From: Eshraghiella sp964576255
GTDB taxonomy: Bacteria > Bacillota > Clostridia > Lachnospirales > Lachnospiraceae
Direction of reading: 5' to 3'
Assembly (NCBI GenBank): GCA_964576255.1
Contig: CAZNUK010000014.1
Coordinates: 1 to 39,165 of the forward strand
Length of the DNA: 39,165 nucleotides
Positions 32,173-39,165 of the stretch are shown in pieces (position 1 is the first letter of the stretch; each line of letters starts with the position of its first letter). Under the pieces are notes generated by a model. It worked only from the letters and a program-made list of their open reading frames with translations, was not told where the DNA came from and made no database searches. A program made the position numbers and the translations under genes.

Positions 32173-33147
32173 ATGAACATATATGAAATTTCCAAGGAAG
32201 CCGGAGTATCTATTGCTACTGTTTCCCGAGTTCTTAATAACAGTCAAAAAGTCAGTCCGAAGACAAGGGCGAAAATTCAGGCAATTATTGACGCCAATGA
32301 TTTTAAGCCAACCAAACCCGGCAAGCACCGCCGTCCTAATAAAACTGTAGGAATTGTATGTAGCAGTCTCACCAATCCAAGAACCGCCATAATCATTGAA
32401 ATGCTTACAACTGAGTTGCATAAGCTTGGATATCAGGTGGTTCTGTCCTGTTGTGGCAACAGTTCCGACAAAAGAATAGCTTTGTCCAGACTTGCTGACA
32501 ACAGCCCTACTGCTATTATTATAGAAGGAACGGATTTTCTAGCTTATGACCAGATTGATAACAACTATGTTTTACAAATTGCAAATACTGTTCCAATAAT
32601 TATTCTTAACAGCTATATGGAACACCCTAATATTCACTCTATTTTATGTGATGAGGGCGGATTAATTTTCAATATAGCCGAAGAATATATAAAGCAAAAT
32701 AAACATCAGCTCATATTTTTGTTTTCGGCATTGTCTGCTTATACTGCCCCACTGCTTAACGCCTTTTCACACGCATTTTTTGTGCATAATATAGAAACAA
32801 CACCTTGGCAGCAGCACTTGTGTCCAAGAAGCATTGATGAGGCATACAAATATGTTGATGAATTAATTAAAACCAACAAACCAATTGATGCCATTATCGC
32901 AACTGATGACATTATTGCCGCAGGAGCCAGAAAAGCCCTGATTGACAATAATCTTAATGTACCAGAGGATGTCAGGGTTATAGGAATGGGCAATACCCCT
33001 ATGGCAGCAGCCTCTAATATTCCATCAATTAATTGCAAGGAAAAAGAAATTGCCGAATCAGCAATTAATACTTTCAAAGGAATTATTAATAAAACTCATA
33101 CACCATCCAGAGTTACATTTCCGGCAGAGATACGCAAAAACGGGTAG
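32173..33147 (+). CDS. LacI/PurR-family transcriptional regulator
   Basis: The start is the ATG at 32173, with GGTGA upstream; an earlier in-frame ATG lacks support. The 324-residue protein has the LacI N-terminal HTH and hinge (IYEISKEAGVSIATVSRVLN, about 2-22). A periplasmic-binding-protein-like effector domain follows (GIVCSSLTNPRTAIIIEML near 58-76; AIIATDDIIAAGARKAL near 240-256). The HTH uses E-I-S in place of the common D-V-A. No sugar operon is adjacent, so the ligand cannot be inferred. It is divergent from the BIG2 gene, which it could control. Confidence 0.93.
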   Translation: MNIYEISKEAGVSIATVSRVLNNSQKVSPKTRAKIQAIIDANDFKPTKPGKHRRPNKTVGIVCSSLTNPRTAIIIEMLTTELHKLGYQVVLSCCGNSSDKRIALSRLADNSPTAIIIEGTDFLAYDQIDNNYVLQIANTVPIIILNSYMEHPNIHSILCDEGGLIFNIAEEYIKQNKHQLIFLFSALSAYTAPLLNAFSHAFFVHNIETTPWQQHLCPRSIDEAYKYVDELIKTNKPIDAIIATDDIIAAGARKALIDNNLNVPEDVRVIGMGNTPMAAASNIPSINCKEKEIAESAINTFKGIINKTHTPSRVTFPAEIRKNG

Positions 33148-33172
33148 CCATTTCATATGACCACCCGTTTTT
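33136..33172 (+). terminator. Terminator of the LacI-family gene, possibly bidirectional
   Basis: A 10-bp perfect stem AAAAACGGGT / ACCCGTTTTT (33136-33145 / 33163-33172) overlaps the stop codon. The A and T tails let it serve the convergent minus-strand cluster as well. Confidence 0.8.
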
Positions 33173-33183
33173 GCTTTGATTAA

Positions 33184-33495
33184 TTATTTAATTTTGCATC
33201 CGCAAATTTCGCAATAATTCTTATTTGCTGACTGCTGTTCCCCACATTTAGGGCAAAAATTCAAGTCTGTATTCTCTACAATCTGACCAAAAGCAAAATT
33301 TTTGAAGCTAGCATGCCATGCCACAAGAATTTCTATACCTGTAAAAATACCGCCAGCCAAAAAACCAACTAAAAAATTTACCATTGTGCTGACAGCTATA
33401 GTAATTCCTATTCCGCCGATTACATATAAAACTACAGAAAATCCAAAGGCTCTTTACACATATTTTTTGATTTTACTACCAACATTTTCAAACAT
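33184..33495 (-). pseudogene. Zinc-ribbon membrane protein interrupted by an in-frame TAA
   Basis: Read from the ATG at 33495 (GAAAGAGG upstream), the frame gives MFENVGSKIKKYV, then TAA (33456-33454), then RAFGFSVVLYVIGGIGITIA and on through two hydrophobic segments to a C-terminal zinc ribbon FCPKCGEQQ...YCEICGCKIK. The parts before and after the stop together look like one ~103-residue protein. A single A-to-T change (AAA to TAA) explains the break. A shorter 66-residue frame from 33384 lacks a ribosome-binding site. It starts 13 bp after the upstream gene ends. Confidence 0.75.
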
Positions 33496-33508
33496 AATGC
33501 CTCTTTCT

Positions 33509-34600
33509 CTACTTGTAAATTCCATCATAAACTGCACCATCTTGAAGAATGTAATACTCTAAATCGCAGCTTTCTGAAATCACTTGAATTGCAAATTTAC
33601 CTGCAAAAAAATCAATTTCTATTATTTGGATTGTACAATCATCGCTCATATTCGACTGGAACGAAATTGCCTCTGTTCCTAAATAAGCTTCTACTTCTTG
33701 AACAAAGTCTTTCCCTTCACTATTTGTAGTATCAAAAAGCTGCGATACGTGAATTTCTCCATCTTCATTTACTTCTACCTGATTAGGATTAACATATACA
33801 TTTTCCCATGTATATGCTAATTGTAAACTTATAGCTCTTCGCAACTCATCTATTGCATACTTATCTTTTTGTATTCTGGTTTCTTCAAGCGGATCAATTA
33901 ATGACTCAAACTCAGCTGTATAATCACCTTCGCCATACAAAATTGAATTCAAACAATTATATACTTCTTCATCCAAAATATCAAAACGCTTATTACAATA
34001 AACCATTTTCCAATCTTCTGTATCCTCTTGCCCTTCATAATCTAAATCATCAGGATATATATATTGAAAACAATCTTCACTAGCATTATACGATAAATAT
34101 ATATGATCAAATTCATATCCATCATCCATAATATCAATGATTTCTTCTGCCTTATCGTACTCCCAGTTGCCTTTTATTTCGACTGAAGTAGATTTTGTAA
34201 ATACAAGAATGTCACATATTCCATCTTCTTGAAATTCAATCCTCATATATGCTCCTGTATTAAAACATAAATACCAATATTTATCTAGTAATCTATCTTC
34301 AAGTTCCTTGTCATCTTGCGAAATGTGTGTTCCATTATTTTCGTCTCGTCCAGGTTCTTTACTATCTGAGTTTATCGCCTTATATAACTTAAAAACTCCC
34401 AAAATTACCGCACTCAACGATAAAACAGCTGCAACAATTATTCCAATTATTAAAGGAGCTTTTTTTGATTTAGGTTTTGTCTGAACATCAGAAATTGCAC
34501 TAATATTAGCTCCACATTTAATACAAAATTTGCTGTTACTTTCTAATTTTGTTCCACAGTTAGAACAAAAATTTTTAACTTCTTTTGTTTTATATTCCAT
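33509..34600 (-). CDS. Zinc-ribbon, membrane-anchored protein of unknown function
   Basis: The 363-residue protein has an N-terminal zinc ribbon (FCSNCGTKL...FCIKCGANI, Cys about 12, 15, 27, 30), one transmembrane helix (about 50-70) and a large acidic outside domain. The part around 105-200 (YWYLCFNTGAYMRIEFQEDG) looks like a small beta-barrel of the type found in surface proteins. A second domain (about 245-363) follows. The Shine-Dalgarno GGAGG lies an unusually long ~15 nt before the ATG. No enzyme motif is visible. Confidence 0.8.
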   Translation of the reverse strand: MEYKTKEVKNFCSNCGTKLESNSKFCIKCGANISAISDVQTKPKSKKAPLIIGIIVAAVLSLSAVILGVFKLYKAINSDSKEPGRDENNGTHISQDDKELEDRLLDKYWYLCFNTGAYMRIEFQEDGICDILVFTKSTSVEIKGNWEYDKAEEIIDIMDDGYEFDHIYLSYNASEDCFQYIYPDDLDYEGQEDTEDWKMVYCNKRFDILDEEVYNCLNSILYGEGDYTAEFESLIDPLEETRIQKDKYAIDELRRAISLQLAYTWENVYVNPNQVEVNEDGEIHVSQLFDTTNSEGKDFVQEVEAYLGTEAISFQSNMSDDCTIQIIEIDFFAGKFAIQVISESCDLEYYILQDGAVYDGIYK

Positions 34601-34710
34601 TTCTACTTTTTTATTCCTCCGAGATATTAATATAACAAATATTAGAAAATATTTAGTTGCTTGTTTCCTATAGCAATTTTTCTTGCTCGTTTTAGTATTT
34701 TTTTGCTTTT

Positions 34711-35715
34711 TTAATTCGCACTTGTCAGGTTATATTTCTCATACCCCGAAGATGGCACATATATTCTCAACCATAACTCATCAGGAGTAACAAATAATTC
34801 ACCTGTAGCTTTAGAATCCCTTCCCAAATCATTTTTGTAATATAACTCAAATTCACATAGATAATCATTTCTACAAGGGCTTGACGCCAGCCTGTTATTA
34901 ATCCCTTCATATTCTTCCATCATAAATTCCATATTGGTATAGCTATAGTTATCCAATAATGAAATTTTACGAGACTGAGCAGTAGCTTGTAAATCAGATA
35001 TAGTTATACTATTATTGTGTGTAGAAAATTCAATATTTATTTTTCCCTTTCCCTCACCATCAACTTCCGATATCATAGTTATAGGTTTAAAAAACCAATC
35101 CCATCCAAGACACTCATCTCTTAAACCATCATAATAAACCCAATTTTCTCCAGTTTCTTTATCGAAATAATATTTTCTATAAAAATACTCCTCTATACAA
35201 GCTACTTCACCATCATATACACGTTTATAATACACCTTACATATTACAGAATCACCTGTATCCTCCTGCTCCGTACGTTCAATAACAACCTCACTATCAT
35301 CAAAACTAATATCTATATCTGGTTCTGACACAGGAAAATATATTTCTTTTTCTTCTGCATATATATTAGTAACTTCCCAGTTACCATTATCATATTTAGT
35401 TGATTCTATTGCACAATTAATACTTAAACGTGCTACGTCATTTTCTGCCACTATATGAACATATGCTGTACTTTGTCTCTCTTCAGTATATGTATTATTA
35501 ATTATTAGAGACTGTATAGAAAGATTCTTTTTGAAAAAATAATCTTTTACAAGCTGCGAATTCATTAACCAAGTCTCCGATAGCTCCTCTTTACTTTCCG
35601 CATTTATAAATTTATTATCTGACAACGAATCCTCTTTATTACTGCCGCCACTACATCCTACCAATCCAAGTATCATTCCAAAAACTAACAATACTGTTAA
35701 AATTTTATATTTCAT
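34711..35715 (-). CDS. Predicted lipoprotein of unknown function
   Basis: The 334-residue protein has a lipoprotein signal peptide, MKYKILTVLLVFGMILGLVGC, with lipobox LVGC (Cys 21). The mature part is acidic and beta-rich, with no motif I recognise. It starts 2 bp after the upstream lipoprotein stop with GGGAGAGG inside that gene, so they are cotranscribed. An export-anchored partner of its neighbour is a fair guess. Confidence 0.8.
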   Translation of the reverse strand: MKYKILTVLLVFGMILGLVGCSGGSNKEDSLSDNKFINAESKEELSETWLMNSQLVKDYFFKKNLSIQSLIINNTYTEERQSTAYVHIVAENDVARLSINCAIESTKYDNGNWEVTNIYAEEKEIYFPVSEPDIDISFDDSEVVIERTEQEDTGDSVICKVYYKRVYDGEVACIEEYFYRKYYFDKETGENWVYYDGLRDECLGWDWFFKPITMISEVDGEGKGKINIEFSTHNNSITISDLQATAQSRKISLLDNYSYTNMEFMMEEYEGINNRLASSPCRNDYLCEFELYYKNDLGRDSKATGELFVTPDELWLRIYVPSSGYEKYNLTSAN

Positions 35716-35717
35716 TT

Positions 35718-36758
35718 CTACTCATCCTCTCCCGTTGTGATTTCATTCACCATATATCCGATATTTTCAATAACAGTTAAAACATAATCATCCATAGATC
35801 CGGTATATTTTCTTGATGCTCTTAATTCCGGCTCTAATTTGGTATCTCCTACAAATGATATATTCTGTTCAACAAAATCAACATTAAGGAAGCATCCTGC
35901 ATATTCCTCCGGATTTGCGTCAAATACTATTTCTCCAGTCAAATTAGTGCATTCTCCAAATGTTACAATCATACTTTTAACATTTGCCGGAACATCAGGT
36001 GCAGTTATAATACCACTTGCATAAAATGCTCCATCCATTGTTACTATGTTATCGGGAATTTCCGGTGCTTCTTTTAATTCACCACACGCAGAAAAAGCAA
36101 AGCTCATATCAACTATATTAGCCGGTAAATTAGGAACTTTTTCCAAACTATCTGCTCCTGCAAAAGTTAATATCATATATTCTACAGTGTCCGGAATTAC
36201 AGGGGCCTCAACTAACTCATCCGCATCACAAAAAGTTGCAAGCATATACACAACAGGCTCCGATGCAATAGTATCCATTATTTCTCCATACTCTGATTTA
36301 GAAATATCTGTTAAACCAACGTCCCAGCCACTTGGATAATTATCTGATTTAGATTCCATATATGTATATATATAATCCGGTGTTACATACACATCTCCAT
36401 TTTGCGCTTTTGACGGCATTACATCACCGGAGCTTAAAGTATTGTCGTAATCATATTCATCCCCACCAATGTAGTAATAGCAATCCTTTTGTATTATTTC
36501 GTACTCAACAGGAGTATCCAACTCTGGTGCTTCTGTGTCTTGAATTTCTTCTTTTTCAGTCGTAGTTTCTTCCTCTGTGGTTGGCTCCTCCGTAGTTGCT
36601 TCTTCCGGAGTCTGCTCCTCTGTGGTTGTCTCTTCTGTATTTTCAGTTGTTACGTCCTCATTTTTAGCAACTGTGTTTTTGCCACTCTTTCCACAACCAG
36701 ATAAACAGGTCATTATCATTACTCCACCTATTAATACCGCTAATATTTTTTTCTTCAT
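35718..36758 (-). CDS. Predicted lipoprotein with 23-residue leucine-rich-like repeats
   Basis: The 346-residue protein has a lipoprotein signal peptide ending LSGC (Cys about 21). A Thr/Glu-rich stalk follows (about 37-70, repeats of TTEE/PTTEEE). About five repeats come next near residues 165-290, each ~23 residues and shaped MxxxFxxxxxLxxxPxxPxNVxx (for example MILTFAGADSLEKVPNLPAN). They resemble DUF285/BspA-type leucine-rich repeats, usually surface interaction modules. GGAGG precedes the ATG. It is the first gene of the lipoprotein cluster, behind a clear promoter. Confidence 0.85.
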   Translation of the reverse strand: MKKKILAVLIGGVMIMTCLSGCGKSGKNTVAKNEDVTTENTEETTTEEQTPEEATTEEPTTEEETTTEKEEIQDTEAPELDTPVEYEIIQKDCYYYIGGDEYDYDNTLSSGDVMPSKAQNGDVYVTPDYIYTYMESKSDNYPSGWDVGLTDISKSEYGEIMDTIASEPVVYMLATFCDADELVEAPVIPDTVEYMILTFAGADSLEKVPNLPANIVDMSFAFSACGELKEAPEIPDNIVTMDGAFYASGIITAPDVPANVKSMIVTFGECTNLTGEIVFDANPEEYAGCFLNVDFVEQNISFVGDTKLEPELRASRKYTGSMDDYVLTVIENIGYMVNEITTGEDE

Positions 36759-36788
36759 ATTTCTTTCCTCCGAAATTGTATTTTCTTA

Positions 36789-36817
36789 ATTATAATGCAT
36801 TTTTATACAAAAATCAA
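36789..36817 (-). promoter_or_regulatory. Sigma-A promoter of the lipoprotein cluster
   Basis: On the minus strand TTGATT (36817-36812), a 17-bp spacer and TATAAT (36794-36789) lie about 30 bp before the start codon. Confidence 0.8.
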
Positions 36818-36852
36818 CACTATCAGTGTGGCTTATTTTTATTCCACTAGTG
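36817..36852. promoter_or_regulatory. Candidate operators in the divergent lipoprotein/XRE region
   Basis: The dyad ACACT-ATC-AGTGT (36817-36829) touches the -35 of the lipoprotein promoter. A perfect palindrome CACTAGTG (36845-36852) lies 15 bp further toward the regulator gene. Both share CACT/AGTG half-sites. Confidence 0.5.
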
Positions 36853-36891
36853 CATATTAAATAGTATAGAATATCCATAGGAGATGTGATT

Positions 36892-37224
36892 ATGGTATTA
36901 TTAGGTAAAAAAATAAAAGAATTAAGAAATAAACACAAGTACACCCAGACAGTTCTTGCCGATAAGCTTGGTGTAACTTTATCAAGTATAGCTGCATATG
37001 AAAATAATTCTAGACAACCTTCTTATGAGGTATTAATTAAAATGGCTGATGTTTTTAAGGTAAGTACCGATGTTTTCTTATTAGAAAATAGTGATAAAAC
37101 AAATGCTATTGTTTCTGTGGAAGGGTTAACATTTAAACAAATAGAAATGATTGAAGCTATTGTTAACGATTTAAGAGCAGGAAATCTATATCAACAAATT
37201 GTGGAAAACAAAACTAAAGAATAA
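36892..37224 (+). CDS. XRE-family HTH regulator
   Basis: The start is the ATG at 36892, 8 nt after AGGAG; a GTG at 36886 is only 2 nt from it. The 110-residue protein has a canonical Cro/C1 HTH (about 4-60; LGKKIKELRNKHKYTQTVLA, then DKLGVTLSSIAAYENNSRQP). A short C-terminal helix region (about 75-105) may mediate dimerisation. It is divergent from the lipoprotein cluster with CACT/AGTG dyads between them, so it probably controls that cluster and itself. Confidence 0.9.
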   Translation: MVLLGKKIKELRNKHKYTQTVLADKLGVTLSSIAAYENNSRQPSYEVLIKMADVFKVSTDVFLLENSDKTNAIVSVEGLTFKQIEMIEAIVNDLRAGNLYQQIVENKTKE

Positions 37225-37231
37225 ATTCACA

Positions 37232-37260
37232 AATGGCGGATGAAATATTCATCCGCCATT
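37232..37260. terminator. Bidirectional hairpin between convergent genes
   Basis: A perfect 12-bp stem (37232-37243 / 37249-37260, 5-nt loop) lies between the XRE gene and the convergent 77-aa gene. U-tracts are short on both strands. Confidence 0.65.
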
Positions 37261-37264
37261 AAAA

Positions 37265-37498
37265 TTAATCTTCATCAAATCTGACCTTGACGAAATAGCC
37301 ACGCTCTGTGCGCTCTATTCCCTCTACAACTCCCTCGCGGGATTTAATTCTCTCAGAAAACTTGTAATTTCGGGACATAGCAATTGCCGGAACAATTGTG
37401 TAGTACCAGCTGGAAGGTAACACTCCTTCTGTAATGGTTACTACATCCCCTTCTTTTACAAGATTTTCTCTTTCCATCTTGAATTCTTCAATTCTCAT
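37265..37498 (-). CDS. Small conserved-looking protein, 77 aa, unknown
   Basis: A soluble protein with beta-rich content (VKEGDVVTITEGVLPSSWYY, then GIERTERGYFVKVRFDED) and a small-barrel (SH3-like) look. No family is recognised. The ATG has GAGGAA upstream, and it starts 5 bp after yebC, so it is cotranscribed with it and perhaps pnp. Confidence 0.75.
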   Translation of the reverse strand: MRIEEFKMERENLVKEGDVVTITEGVLPSSWYYTIVPAIAMSRNYKFSERIKSREGVVEGIERTERGYFVKVRFDED

Positions 37499-37503
37499 AG
37501 AAA

Positions 37504-38247
37504 CTATTCCTCGGATGGCTCATCCCAGTTATGATATACATTCTGAACATCATCATCGTCATCAAGTAAGTCAAGGATTTTGTTCATCTGCTTAATATCA
37601 TTAGCATCAGTAAGCTCAACCCAGGTCTGTGGAATCATCGTTACCTCAGCCTGCATAAGTACAACGCCTTCTGACTCCAATGCCTCTCTTACTGCTCCAC
37701 AATCATCCGGTGCTGTAAGAATCTCGTATGCTTCTTCATCCTCATCAAGGAAATCCTCTGCACCTGCATCAATTGCAAGCATCATAAGGTCATCTGCTTC
37801 CATTTTGCAGTCTTCTTTTGCTACTAAAATCTGACCCTTAGTATCAAACATAAAGGACACGCAACCCGGTGTTCCAACATTACCGCCACCCTTAGTGAAA
37901 GCATTTCTAACATTAGAAGCGGTTCTGTTCTTATTATCTGTAAGAGTTTCTACGATAATAGCTGTTCCGTTAGGTCCATAGCCTTCGTAGGTAATTGAAG
38001 TGAAGTTGGCAGCATTGGAATCTCCGGCTGCCTTTTTAATACTTCTCTCAATATTATCATTAGGCATATTGTTGGACTTAGCTTTGGCTATAACATCACG
38101 AAGTTTACTATTGTTGTTAGGATCCGGTCCGCCCTCTTTAACGGCAACCAGAATTTCCTTACCAAGTCTGGTAAAAATCTTTCCTTTGGCAGCATCATTC
38201 TTTTCTTTTTTATGTTTGATGTTGGCAAATTTTGAATGTCCTGACAT
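37504..38247 (-). CDS. yebC: YebC/PmpR-family protein
   Basis: The 247-residue protein begins MSGHSKFANIKHKKEKNDAAKG and has the three-domain YebC layout. Conserved segments include ANFTSITYEGYGPNGTAIIVE and NVGTPGCVSFMFD, and it ends acidic. Members act as transcription regulators or, as shown more recently, as translation factors that relieve ribosome stalling at proline-rich motifs. GGAGG precedes the ATG, 12 bp after the pnp stop. Confidence 0.95.
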   Translation of the reverse strand: MSGHSKFANIKHKKEKNDAAKGKIFTRLGKEILVAVKEGGPDPNNNSKLRDVIAKAKSNNMPNDNIERSIKKAAGDSNAANFTSITYEGYGPNGTAIIVETLTDNKNRTASNVRNAFTKGGGNVGTPGCVSFMFDTKGQILVAKEDCKMEADDLMMLAIDAGAEDFLDEDEEAYEILTAPDDCGAVREALESEGVVLMQAEVTMIPQTWVELTDANDIKQMNKILDLLDDDDDVQNVYHNWDEPSEE

Positions 38248-38259
38248 ATATACCTCCGA

Positions 38260-38739
38260 TTAGTTCTCTTTTACGTCCTTAATGCTGAAGCTGTATCTTC
38301 CCATCTTGTCTTTGCCAAGGCATACACACTTAACAGTATCACCGAGTGTTAAAACATCTTCAACATGATCGATTCTTTCCTTGCAAATCTTAGAAATGTG
38401 AACCATTCCCTCTTTGCCCGGTGCGAACTCGATAAATGCACCAAACTCCTTAATGCTGGTAACCTTACCTTCAAGAACAAGACCTTCTTCATAATCAGCA
38501 ACAATTGTCTGAATATACTTAATAGCCTTATCCATTCCGGCCTTATCTGTACCACATACAGAAACAGCGCCTTCATCTGTTATATCAATCTTAACGCCAG
38601 TCTCATCGATAATAGCGTTAATTGTCTTACCTCTCTGACCAACAACATCACCAATCTTAGCAGGGTCAATCTGAATCTGGATAATCTTAGGTGCGTATGG
38701 TCCAACCTCTTTACGTGGCTCAGCGATTGCTGGCTTCAT
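38260..38739 (-). pseudogene. pnp: Polynucleotide phosphorylase, C-terminal fragment (cut by a sequence junction)
   Basis: Only the last ~159 residues are present: the KH domain (IDPAKIGDVVGQRGKTINAI) and the S1 domain (GKVTSIKEFGAFIEF then GKEGMVHIS), ending SFSIKDVKEN. The frame is PNPase from PAIAEPRKEV onward (about 38733); before that it becomes unrelated GC-rich sequence, so the rest of the ~700-residue enzyme is missing. I regard the loss as an assembly junction more than a natural truncation. PNPase is a 3'-5' exoribonuclease of the RNA degradosome. Confidence 0.9.
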
Positions 38740-38815
38740 ACACCGCGTTGGCGCCGTTCTGCACCGCTGCCCGAAGGGCTTCCATAGACCCCGCCGGGGC
38801 CAAAAGTTCCAACAT
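38738..38815 (-). CDS. U32-family peptidase/tRNA-hydroxylation-like protein, N-terminal fragment
   Basis: On the minus strand an ATG at 38815, preceded by AGAGGTG, begins MLELLAPAGSMEALRAAVQN then GANAVY. This is the hallmark N-terminus of the U32 peptidase family (ELLAPAGxxEALxAAVxxGADAVY). The frame is cut after 26 codons by the junction to pnp. A TATAAT lies at 38853-38848. Codon use is GC-rich, unlike the rest of the window. Confidence 0.75.
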
Positions 38816-38931
38816 ACACACCTCTCCATTGTGGTATAACTATAGGCATTATAGCACGATTCCGCCCACCGCGCTACCCTGAACACAAAAAATTAAGAAA
38901 AATATCATACTTTTCCCGGCAATTGCCCCCT

Positions 38932-38959
38932 TTGCACAGGGCTTTCTCTGTGGTACAAT
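38932..38959 (+). promoter_or_regulatory. Sigma-A promoter of the AlaX-type gene
   Basis: TTGCAC (38932-38937), a 16-bp spacer and TACAAT (38954-38959); AGGAGGG at 38970-38976 and the ATG at 38985 follow. Confidence 0.65.
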
Positions 38960-38984
38960 GGGGAAAAACAGGAGGGAGCCGATT

Positions 38985-39165
38985 ATGAACACCCGAAAGC
39001 TATATTATGAAGATCCCGGTCTGCGCGCCTTCACCGCCACGGTGCTCAGCTGCGAGGAAGCTGGGGACCGGTACGCCGTAATTCTGGACGTCACCGCCTT
39101 TTATCCCGAGGGCGGGGGGCAGCCCTGGGATCTGGGTACCCTGGGAAACACCCAGGTCCTGGCCG
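38985..39165 (+). CDS. AlaX-type alanyl-tRNA editing protein, N-terminal fragment
   Basis: The partial frame (60 residues, open at the window end) begins MNTRKLYYEDPGLRAFTATV and contains TAFYPEGGGQPWDLGTLG, the conserved start of the AlaRS-type editing domain. AGGAGGG lies 8 nt before the ATG. The zinc-binding motifs that define the catalytic site would lie beyond the window. It is divergent from the U32-like fragment. Confidence 0.8.
   Translation, partial: MNTRKLYYEDPGLRAFTATVLSCEEAGDRYAVILDVTAFYPEGGGQPWDLGTLGNTQVLA

Larger units (their letters stand above)
38738..39165. other. GC-rich segment of foreign composition
   Basis: From about 38738 to the end the sequence is clearly GC-rich, whereas the preceding 38.7 kb is AT-rich. 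The change coincides with the broken pnp gene. Both genes in the segment are incomplete. Confidence 0.85.

Overview
The window looks like an AT-rich, spore-forming clostridium, most likely Lachnospiraceae. Three things point that way: a complete spoIIIA operon plus spoIVB, an NfnAB-type electron-bifurcating pair, and a long protein made of tandem bacterial Ig-like (BIG2) domains. I made no database search; every call comes from motifs, gene order and by-eye alignment.

Positions 45-15443 hold one unbroken minus-strand block in the gene order known from Clostridia. Read 5' to 3' it runs spoIIIAA-AB-AC-AD-AE-AF-AG-AH, an Asp23-family gene, nusB, xseA, xseB, ispA, dxs, tlyA, nadK, argR, recN, spoIVB. 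It joins the mother-cell/forespore channel and the SpoIVB signalling protease to housekeeping functions: antitermination, exonuclease VII, isoprenoid synthesis, NAD kinase, arginine regulation and DNA repair. A divergent DUF368 membrane protein follows at about 15.5 kb.

Positions 16507-20978 form an accessory island. It contains two small unknown genes, an HTH gene with its own promoter and operator, a start-less excisionase-like remnant, a fragment of a second HTH gene, and two copies of a ~292 bp non-coding element. Each copy carries four inverted-repeat units (arms like TTCTACCCAT / ATGGGTAGAA) at exactly 64-nt spacing, plus a fifth small hairpin. The copies align without a gap at a constant 2292-bp offset, and each lies 3' of a plus-strand gene. 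I do not recognise this element; it is the strongest candidate in the window for something undescribed.

Positions 20979-28226 hold rlmH, an EAL protein with a degenerate GGDEF domain placed behind nfnA-nfnB, a TPR protein with two chitobiase-type C-terminal repeats, and aroB. A ~1220-residue BIG2 protein (28302-31967) and a divergent LacI-family regulator follow. Positions 33184-36758 carry two lipoproteins and two zinc-ribbon membrane proteins in one orientation (the last broken by an in-frame stop), facing a divergent XRE regulator. A pnp-yebC-small-protein cluster ends the native sequence.

At about 38738 the base composition jumps to GC-rich. The pnp gene is cut there and joined to the first codons of a U32-peptidase-like gene, with a divergent AlaX-type gene beyond. 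This is probably a chimeric contig or contamination, so the last ~430 bp should not be attributed to the same genome.
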